DNA from: Bettongia penicillata ogilbyi
Lineage: Eukaryota; Chordata; Mammalia; Diprotodontia; Potoroidae
Length of the DNA: 64,000 bases
Reading direction: 5' to 3'
Assembly (NCBI GenBank): GCA_023548195.1
Contig: JAJHZJ010000268.1
Location: 3,077,266 to 3,141,265, forward strand
Part shown: positions 57,300 through 64,000 of the stretch, piece by piece
Numbering within the stretch: the first letter of the stretch is position 1
Layout: each line of letters starts with the position of its first letter
Position numbers and translations under genes: made by a program
Notes under the pieces: model-generated
Database searches by the model: none
The model's input: only the letters and a program-made list of their open reading frames with translations
What the model was told of the DNA's origin: nothing

Positions 57300-58740
57300 A
57301 GTTTAATAGCTAAAAAAGAAGTTATAAAATCGGATCCATATCGCCTTGTCCTCAAGATCACACCAAACGGCCTCTTTGTGTTGAATGCAAAAAGGGAAGT
57401 GTGTTATTTGAAGAAAATCCTTACATAATAACCAGACCTTTAGAGAAAAGGTCTTTCTTTAAAAGTGAAGAGTCCCACTTAGTTGAAATGATCACTCCTA
57501 ATTTATTTATTTGGTAAATCTATATTTTCATATAAATTGGACTTGCTTAAAATAAGCCTGCCTCGTAAATATGACAGGCACATAAGGCAATGAATTGTAA
57601 GCCCTCTAACCTGACTAGTGGTGAAGGCAGATTGGGTTTCTGGGGCAAAGTATTGTCATACCTACCAGAGCAACCTCTTTGCTATGGCCTGCCTTCCTAA
57701 AGAAAAACAGCCAGGGCAAAAAGCTAATATATTAGACAAGGGATTAGTAGTGCTCAACTGCAGAGGCTTTGCAAATCAATCTGGAGTCATCTTTCCAACG
57801 GTTAAGTTACTAGTATTCTGGGATCTGATGATTATCCAAGTTTTTACTCAAAGACAGGTAACTTTATCCCACTTCAGTACAAGACTAAATTCATTACCCA
57901 GTTCCTTTTGTTCATTCTTATATATGAGATGAATAATAAGCCCTATTGTAATTATGGAAAACTAAGATGTGGAAGATATGCCAACAGAATATAAATTGGG
58001 GGCATGAAGACTTCTTTCTTTGGACATGTAAATGTTAGAACCATCCTGAGTTTTATTCTCCAGAGCAAGGGGAAATCATGTAAAGAACAGGGTGGGGGGT
58101 AGGGGGGGATGTAGTTCACAGAGCTTTAAATCTCCTGTGACCCTTTCCATCTCTTGGGAAAAATCTGGGAATAATTAGAATTGTTTTGATGTCCAGTTTT
58201 AGATTCTGATCAGGATTTCCAGTTGAACAAAGGAGGAAAATAATTTATAAATACACATATAATAAGGAGTTGGATGCTAAAGTTAGAGACCCAGCTGCTC
58301 ATAAAAGTGCTTAGTCACATTGTTTCCATAGTCCTGGAGTTTGATGCCTTTGGCTTCTCTGTTTAAGATGGAAAGGGGGGAGATTTTCAAGGAGAATTGA
58401 ATGTGGGTGAAAAAGTCTCCCTTGCTTGCCAGATTGTCTTTGGCAGCAGACACAGGAAGACCAGCCATGTGATTTCTAGGATTTTAAAGGAACAGTAGAG
58501 ACCAGCTTGTTACTCTGAATGAAAAAACAAAAGCCTGCCAGTTGGGTGACTGTGCCACATAGCCATCACCTGATTTTCTGGTCAAATCCATTCTCAGAGT
58601 GCAAGGCAAAAATTCCCAACCTGGAGTTCCAGACTTCTTTTTCCTCTGTTGGGAAGAACCAGCCAGAACATCACTCCAATAGCAGCCTCATCTCACAGAC
58701 ACTAGAGAGACCACAGCACCAGCAGGCTTTGATCAATCCT
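57300..58740. other. Long single-copy stretch without gene
   Basis: I recognise no repeat over about 1.4 kb. A 104-codon ORF (57618-57932) starts at ATG but lacks any motif, and its second half is low in charged residues; I do not support it as a gene. An 85-codon ORF (58519-58776) is Ser/Gln/His-rich without a domain. Confidence 0.4.
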
Positions 58741-58744
58741 ACAT

Positions 58745-58880
58745 CTTTCCAATTCGATTCAACTAGTAGTTATTAAGTATCTATGACGTACTTGTCACAG
58801 TGGTAGCGCTGGTGAGGGAAATAAGAAAATAAATATAGCAAGGTCCTTTTCTTCATGGAGTTGACAACCGCATGGTTTCA
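58745..58880 (-). mobile_element. L2 3' end, antisense
   Basis: CTAGTAGTTATTAAGTATCT then AGGTCCTTTTCTTCATGGAG. Confidence 0.6.
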
Positions 58881-58924
58881 GTTATAACTAAGAATTCTGG
58901 TGCCAGGTTTGTTTTTGTTTGTCC

Positions 58925-59262
58925 TTTGCTCTGAAAAAAGACCGGTAATGTCAGGAGGGCAATGACTTACAAGTGAATTGGATTTAAATGAGGCACAGAT
59001 GTGCAAAGTCATCAGCCTCCCTTTCTCCTCCAGAGTCATCAGAGTTTGCTGGCAAGACAGAAGTCAAGACTACTGATAATGGCCCACAATACAGTGGGAG
59101 ACCTTGGCCTTTTTAAGCTAAGAAAGTCTCAATTTGACTGAGGCAACACCCATTCAGTGATTAAACACTAGGTAAGAATTAGGACAAAAGATGACCTAAT
59201 TTTTATCTGAAGACAAGGTAGAGAATGAGAGGAATCTTCAGAGCAGAATATAGTCTACAGCC
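58925..59262 (-). mobile_element. RTE-like repeat sharing the SINE body, antisense
   Basis: The first ~140 bases (TGACTTACAAGTGAATTGGA; AGTCATCAGCCTCCCTTTCT) align with the body of the SINEs at 10173 and 52568. Homology then extends beyond the SINE (AGACCTTGGCCTTTTTAAGC; ACTGAGGCAACACCCATTCA) into a longer element. It looks like the LINE partner or an older family. Naming as RTE is inference. Confidence 0.55.
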
Positions 59263-59497
59263 AGCTAGGTGGCAGGGTGGATAGAGCACTGGGCCTGGAG
59301 TCAGAAAGACTTGTTTTCTAGGGTTCAAATCTGGCCTCAGATACTTACTAGCTGTGTTACCCTAGCAAGTCACTATTTGCCTCAGTTTCCTCATCTATAA
59401 AATGAACTGGAGAAGGAAATGGCAAACTACTCCAGTATCTTTGCCAAGGAAATCCCAAATGGGATCACGGAGAGTTGGACATGATTGAGCAACCTAG
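59263..59497 (+). mobile_element. MAR1 SINE, full length
   Basis: CAGCTAGGTGGCAGGGTGGA, AGCTGTGTTACCCTAGCAAG, GAACTGGAGAAGGAAATGGC and GGATCACGGAGAGTTGGACA. Confidence 0.92.
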
Positions 59498-59499
59498 GC

Positions 59500-59995
59500 C
59501 AGGTGCAGTCATATCAGGAAACAAATTGACACCTCCCCTCCCCCTGGAATTTAACCCCAGATCCTTATAACTCCATCCATAGCACCCAACACCCAAGAGG
59601 AGTTCTAATGGTGGAGAAGCAGCATGGGGTAGCTCAATGACAACATGAAGGTGAGAGAGAAGACAAGCCACAAGAAAAAAAATAGAACCTGTGGAAATGG
59701 TGCTACTTCCATTGGATCGTAATCTTCATAGATGTTGGACCAAATGACTGCAGTTAAGGAGGATGCATGACCCCCTTGTTGGGGTCATTTTAAAGCCTTA
59801 TATTATCTTTCTGTATTCATCCTAAGCTGTAGGAATTGTACTATCTTATTTAGCAACCACTGAAGGCTTTTCCATAATAGAAAGTTTCTCTTAGCAAAGA
59901 AGAAATCACTTATATTAGATGCTCTACTATATCCCTTTTAATTCTAATGTTCTACCTCTTTTAATTATTCTCTATTTTTCCTGTGCATGACTAGG
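59500..59995. other. No recognisable gene
   Basis: The first 150 bases may continue the RTE-like repeat. The rest is AT-rich and unrecognised. Confidence 0.4.
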
Positions 59996-59999
59996 TTGT

Positions 60000-60150
60000 A
60001 CATATTTGTTTACTTGTTGTCCACTTCATTAGATAGCTAGCTTTTTGAGGACAGGGATTTCTTTCGCCTCTTTTTGTATTCCCAGTATTTAGCACAGTGC
60101 CTAGCACATAGTAGGCACTTAATAAATGTTTATTAAGTGGATAATGTAAT
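60000..60150 (+). mobile_element. L2 3' end, sense
   Basis: GCTTTTTGAGGACAGGGATT, TTTGTATTCCCAGTATTTAG, GTGCCTAGCACATAGTAGGC and AATAAATGTTTATTAAGTGG. Confidence 0.9.
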
Positions 60151-60522
60151 GATAATCCATGTGTCACAATCCACAAACAAACTGAGGTTTTGCTCTCACC
60201 AATGCACTCACTATCCTTTTGTGAAAATGGACCCATATATTAACTTGTAGAATAGGCAGATGGGTGTGGAAAACCCATGGCGGAGTAACTCACAATTATG
60301 GTCTAGACCACATGAAACCACTTCTCTGCTAACTACTTTTCTTCTTCTACTATCCAGGATCTTTCTGGACAAATCTTTTCTACTCTTAGACTGATAGAAG
60401 TTATTTTAACATACAATCAGCCTTTCAGAAAGTGCATTGAGAAAGTATCATACTATTGTACTAGTTATCACTTCCCTTAAAACAAGAGACCTATAAGTTT
60501 ATCATCCTGGCTTTCTCTATCC

Positions 60523-60600
60523 AGGGGTGGAAGCCTTGAGGCCACATGTGACCCTCAAAATCCTCAAGTGTAGACCTCTGATTGAATCCAAACTTCCTCG
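60523..60600. mobile_element. hAT MITE arm
   Basis: CAGGGGTGGAAGCCTTGAGG, CCACATGTGACCCTCAAAAT and TCCTCAAGTGTAGACCTCTG resemble one arm of a known palindromic hAT MITE type. The second arm is absent. Confidence 0.6.
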
Positions 60601-60604
60601 CTGC

Positions 60605-61135
60605 TGAAAGGACTACCCAGCTTTTCAGTAGACAGACTCTGTGACATCCAACCATAGGTCAGCCATTTTTACAACAAACCAACTTCAAAGTCCATATTTC
60701 CCTTTCTGCCCTCCCCATGTACCAGAGAAGGCAGAAGAGAATGACAGCCATGACCATGAGGCTTTACCTTCACTTACAATGTAGATGACATTAAAGGGCA
60801 AGAAATTCAGATGTTTTCCAGTGAGAATCAGCTTTTCTACAGCCAATCAGAAAGTGGTACCTGTAGTCTTCTCCTCAAATGACTCAGCAAATGCTTTCTT
60901 CTTGACCCAGCTCCCCAAGATCTGTATTTCCCATTCCCTGCTGAGAATTTAGTCAGTTGTTCACATCTCTCTTTCCCAGCCAGGTTCTTCATCTCTCAAT
61001 AGTTCAGATCAGATGCTTCTGGTACTCAGTGACTCATCATTCCCAAATTCAGGGAAAAAGTCACTAGCTCTTTTATTCTTCTAATTATATCTACTCTGGG
61101 AACAAATGACCAAAAAGTTGCAGAGATTTGCAACC
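60605..61135. other. No recognisable gene or repeat
   Basis: Single-copy sequence of moderate GC. No coding signal. Confidence 0.4.
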
Positions 61136-61138
61136 ACT

Positions 61139-61608
61139 GTTAACTCCAAAAATACCAAAGAGCTCACAGAGGTTGTAAACAAAAAACTTTCTTTATTCCA
61201 TTGGGGGAAAGAAATTAGACACATATGTTAGGGTCTCCACAAATAGGAGACCCAAGGCAGTGGGGTTAAACTTTGATTTATATAATTGTGGCTAGATATA
61301 GAATCAAACAGTTTAGTGTAGCACCAGTGGTGAGGCCCAACGGTAACAGTGAGGCAAGGTTGCTTAACATCAAAAAGTCCACTCATAGTAGGCTTCACGT
61401 CTGGGCCTCTCAATGCTTGTCTGAGCTCTGGGACCACCAGTTCTGTAATTTAGTAGCAGCAGTGTTTCTGCAAAAGGTGAGTGCAAAGGATTATTGTTAT
61501 GCCAAGTTCAGGGCGCAGCTTGCTTTCTGGGCCTTAGCAGTGGAAAACAGGATGTCCTCTAATAGGAAAACAGAAGGGAATGAAGAGGAGTGGTCTTAGA
61601 GCCTGACA
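61139..61608 (-). mobile_element. Probable solo LTR, antisense
   Basis: Begins TGTTAACTCC and ends GCCTGACA (so TG...CA, and TGTCAGGC as the LTR start). On the minus strand a TATATAA box lies near 61277-61284 and an AATAAAG signal at 61191-61197, in the right order and spacing for U3-R-U5. No matching target duplication is seen, so the exact ends are uncertain. ORFs at 61228-61599 on both strands are not genes. Confidence 0.52.
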
Positions 61609-61609
61609 G

Positions 61610-62245
61610 TTACAGAATAAACAGTTTTTTCTTACTTATTCTATTGTCTCATATTTGACTTGTCATTTTGTAAATTTTATCCTCTTACCACTGAAAAAAA
61701 AAAGTCATGGAACCATAATGCCTTGGCACATCAGTCATTACTTGGTCCCCAACTAGATCCTCTTAATATTTTGAAATTCTGAAAATTATTTCTTCAACCT
61801 TGCTTGAAATAATTTTTTAGTAAACAAGTTATTTTCCTGTCTCTTTCAGTAAACAAACTATTTACATAAGACTATTGTCTCACCTTATACCCTTTACAAG
61901 GTGACTTAAGCTTTTAAAACATTTTTACAGAAATCTATTTTCTGTCCCATTTGCCAACCGAATTGTTCACATCTCATCTGAAAAGTTTTTACATATGAAT
62001 ATTAATAGTTTTTATTAAACATAAGTTCTTTTCCTTCCCAAAGAAGTCAGTAAACTATTCATCTAAGAAAAAAGCATTATCTTTCCCTCACAGTCTTTCC
62101 CATTTATTTTTTTCTTCTTTATGCAAAAGTATTCTGCTTCTTTTAGCAGCCAGACTATTCCTTTCTTAAAGAAACAGTACGTTACTTGATTTTCTCTTGG
62201 TATTGAAGTTAATCAGACTAATCTATATTGATTAGATTTCTACCT
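61610..62245. other. AT-rich, no gene recognised
   Basis: T-rich sequence without recognised repeat or coding potential. Confidence 0.4.
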
Positions 62246-62249
62246 AAAT

Positions 62250-62860
62250 CCCTTTAGTTCAATGTAATTCAATACAATTATTTCTTATAAATCTACTACA
62301 TGCAAAACATTCTTCCAAATGCAGGGTATATAATGACAGAAACAAAACATTCTCAGCTTCAAGGAGCTCATAATCTTATGAGGTAATATAAAAATATATA
62401 TAGAAAAATTAATTTCACAAGAAAAAATTACCAGTGTCAATGGGGGCATTAGGAAAGGCCTTGTAGCATCAAAACTGTATTTTGGGGGAAAAAAGCTAGG
62501 GAATCTGAGATGCAAAGGGGATGAAGGAATGCATTCCATTTATGGGAGATCCTCTGTCTAAAATCAGGAGGCAACAGATGGATTGTGATTTTCTAGCAGG
62601 GTAATTTGAATAAAAGAGAGTATACAAATGAGTGATAGGATATCAAACTAGAAAGGTAAGTAAGAGGTAGACTGTGGAGAATTTTAAAAGTCAGACTACA
62701 GGTATCAATTCCCTTATTCTAGGGGCAGTAGGGAGCCACTGAAGATTTTTAAATGTGGGGTGACTTTGTTAGGATGTGTTTTAGGAACAAAAATTTGGTA
62801 ACTTGTGTGGTGGACTCTCTGAAGAAGGGAGATACTAGAGTGAGAAATACAAGTTAGACT
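62250..62860 (-). mobile_element. L2 LINE 3' region, antisense
   Basis: AACATTCTTCCAAATGCAGG, AGCTTCAAGGAGCTCATAAT, ATGAAGGAATGCATTCCATT, AGTAGGGAGCCACTGAAGAT and ATGTGGGGTGACTTTGTTAG are in antisense L2 order over about 600 bases. Confidence 0.82.
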
Positions 62861-62961
62861 AACATATGGTACTAATCCAAGAAATAGGCAACAAAGGCCT
62901 CAACCAAGATTGTTTGTTGTTGAGATTTTTTGGTTGGTTGTTTCTGTGTTGGTGTTATATT

Positions 62962-63252
62962 TTGAAACTGGATCTCTTTATCTGACCTGGTATTGGAAGT
63001 GTGGCTCCCACTGACAGACCAAATATCATCATGGAGTGACCCAAGAGCTTTGAACTGCTCCAATTCTGACCTGATTAGACTCATCCTTCTTTAGGTAGCC
63101 TGGTAGTCACTATTCCTCCTATCCTACCACTCCTGAGTCTTTACCATATTGGTGCCAGACTTAATGAAGACATTCAATTGTTCAGAACTCCTGAGCTCAA
63201 GTGATCTGTTATTCTCAGCCTCACCCGTATCAGGGGTTACAGGTTGGTAGCA
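62962..63252 (-). pseudogene. RN7SL-like: 7SL (SRP) RNA retropseudogene, near full length
   Basis: 7SL RNA is the RNA scaffold of the signal recognition particle. On the minus strand the order of 7SL landmarks is kept end to end: CCTGTAACCCCTGATACGGG (5' domain hairpin), GAGGCTGAG, then CACTTGAGCTCAGGAGTTCT, CACCAATATGGT, CTACCAGGCTACCTAAAGAA and AGGTCAGAATTGGAGCAG (S domain), and CAGATAAAGAGATCCAGTTT at the 3' end. Downstream on that strand (62961 to 62925) is an A-rich tail, as for L1-driven retroposition. Substitutions occur throughout, including a degraded CpG-rich 5' end, so it is not a working copy. It spans the S domain, so it is not an Alu. Confidence 0.82.
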
Positions 63253-63384
63253 AAACAAATCTTGTGTCTTCAAGGACTGATTTTTAATAAATTACATGGG
63301 AACTCCTCTGGTATGTATGAAACCCTTTTAAAGACAGTATGACATTTGCTTTTCCTTCTTAGTCTTCTTCTGTTGTGGCTTAAG

Positions 63385-63548
63385 AAGCATGATTTAAAAC
63401 TCAGTCTGTACCATAACTCTGGTTGTTATTACCTGTGTGACCCTGGGCAGGTTATTCCGTCTCTCTGTGCAAGGTTTCCTCATTTTAAAATGAAAAATTG
63501 GAGTAGATAACTTAACTCTTTTCCAACTCCAAATTCTAGAATCTAAAT
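63385..63548 (+). mobile_element. MIR copy, sense
   Basis: TACCTGTGTGACCCTGGGCA, GTTTCCTCATTTTAAAATGA and GAGTAGATAACTTAACTCTT. Confidence 0.78.
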
Positions 63549-63559
63549 AGTCATTTTTT

Positions 63560-63900
63560 TCAGTTTTTAATCATTTTAGTGATATATTTTCATTTTCATA
63601 CCAGTCCTTTCTTAAGACTAATCAATATATTAGCCATATCTGATAGGATATGATAGTCAGCATCTGTATTTCCTTCATCTACCAAGAAGAAGGAAGTATG
63701 TTTCACTATTTGCCCTCCAGGTCCAGGATTAATCCTTGTATTTAATTTGAGCTCATCTGATTACGAGGGTTGTTGTCATCCTGGTTTGGCTCTTTTTGCT
63801 ACTCATTAATTCATATAAATCTTTCCAAGCTTATATGGACTCTTCATATTCATTATTCCATATTCAGTCATATTCATAAATCATTTTTTTCTAGCACAAA
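63560..63900 (-). mobile_element. Possible L1 3' fragment, antisense
   Basis: TTAATTCATATAAATCTTTC and CATATTCATTATTCCATATT near 63806-63862 resemble the antisense L1 3'UTR seen at 9757 and 44845. The remainder is too decayed to assign. Confidence 0.4.
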
Positions 63901-64000
63901 AGGTACTTCTTTTACTATTTTGGTATCTGTGAGATCTTACTTTCTAGTTTTAATCTCCTGAAGGTCCAAAGGAAGCTAATTTTTAAATAAGCACATCTGA

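Noticed and set aside
57618..57932. 104-codon ATG-started ORF
   Set aside because: No motif, no hydrophobic or catalytic pattern, no promoter or splice context; length is compatible with chance.
62962..63252. Alu or B1 element
   Set aside because: Homology runs through the 7SL S domain, which Alu and B1 lack; the host repeats are marsupial.

Overview
The window looks like a stretch of marsupial (metatherian) nuclear DNA, most like an opossum such as Monodelphis. I base this on the repeat content: tRNA-headed MAR1-type CORE-SINEs with a BovB/RTE-like tail, MIR, L2 and CR1/L3 copies on both strands, several marsupial-type L1 copies, a HAL1-like half-L1, marsupial-type LTRs, strong CpG depletion and many long microsatellites. 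The genus is inference. No complete protein-coding gene, tRNA gene or CRISPR array is visible. Nearly all ORFs of 60 to 157 codons fall in repeats, microsatellites or chance open frames.

Layout. 0.2-8.2 kb is a nested retroelement block: a HAL1-like element with a decayed L1 ORF1, then a CpG-rich solo LTR on the minus strand inside a TA microsatellite, then a second, internally deleted L1 whose ORF2 is split by another solo LTR with a perfect 5-bp target duplication. 8.8-18.6 kb is a mosaic of CR1/L3, MIR, L2, MAR1 and antisense L1 3' ends. 18.9-20 kb holds two LTR-like stretches and a perfect CRE palindrome. 22.4-23.0 kb is the only GC- and CpG-rich single-copy stretch. 23-36 kb is again a SINE/LINE mosaic with long (CTTT)n and (GA)n tracts and a 79-bp mariner MITE. 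36.9-37.8 kb is free of recognisable repeats. 38-50 kb is dominated by long antisense L2 copies, one still showing the reverse transcriptase region, plus L1 3' ends and hAT MITEs. 50-62 kb is mixed, with a possible terminal coding exon at 54.14-54.38 kb and a likely antisense LTR at 61.1-61.6 kb. 62.96-63.25 kb is a retroposed copy of the 7SL (SRP) RNA on the minus strand.

The elements do not work together as a system. They are layers of insertion of different age: L2, MIR and CR1 oldest, then L1 and MAR1, then LTRs, with the CpG-rich LTR at 3705-4235 apparently youngest. The window is best read as intergenic or large-intron DNA. I found no convincing new biological system. The items most worth a second look are the candidate exon, the 7SL copy, the young solo LTR and the single-copy blocks at 22.4-23.0 and 36.9-37.8 kb. 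Repeat family names come from recognising consensus-like sequence by eye, and edges are accurate to about 10-30 bases unless a target duplication is given.
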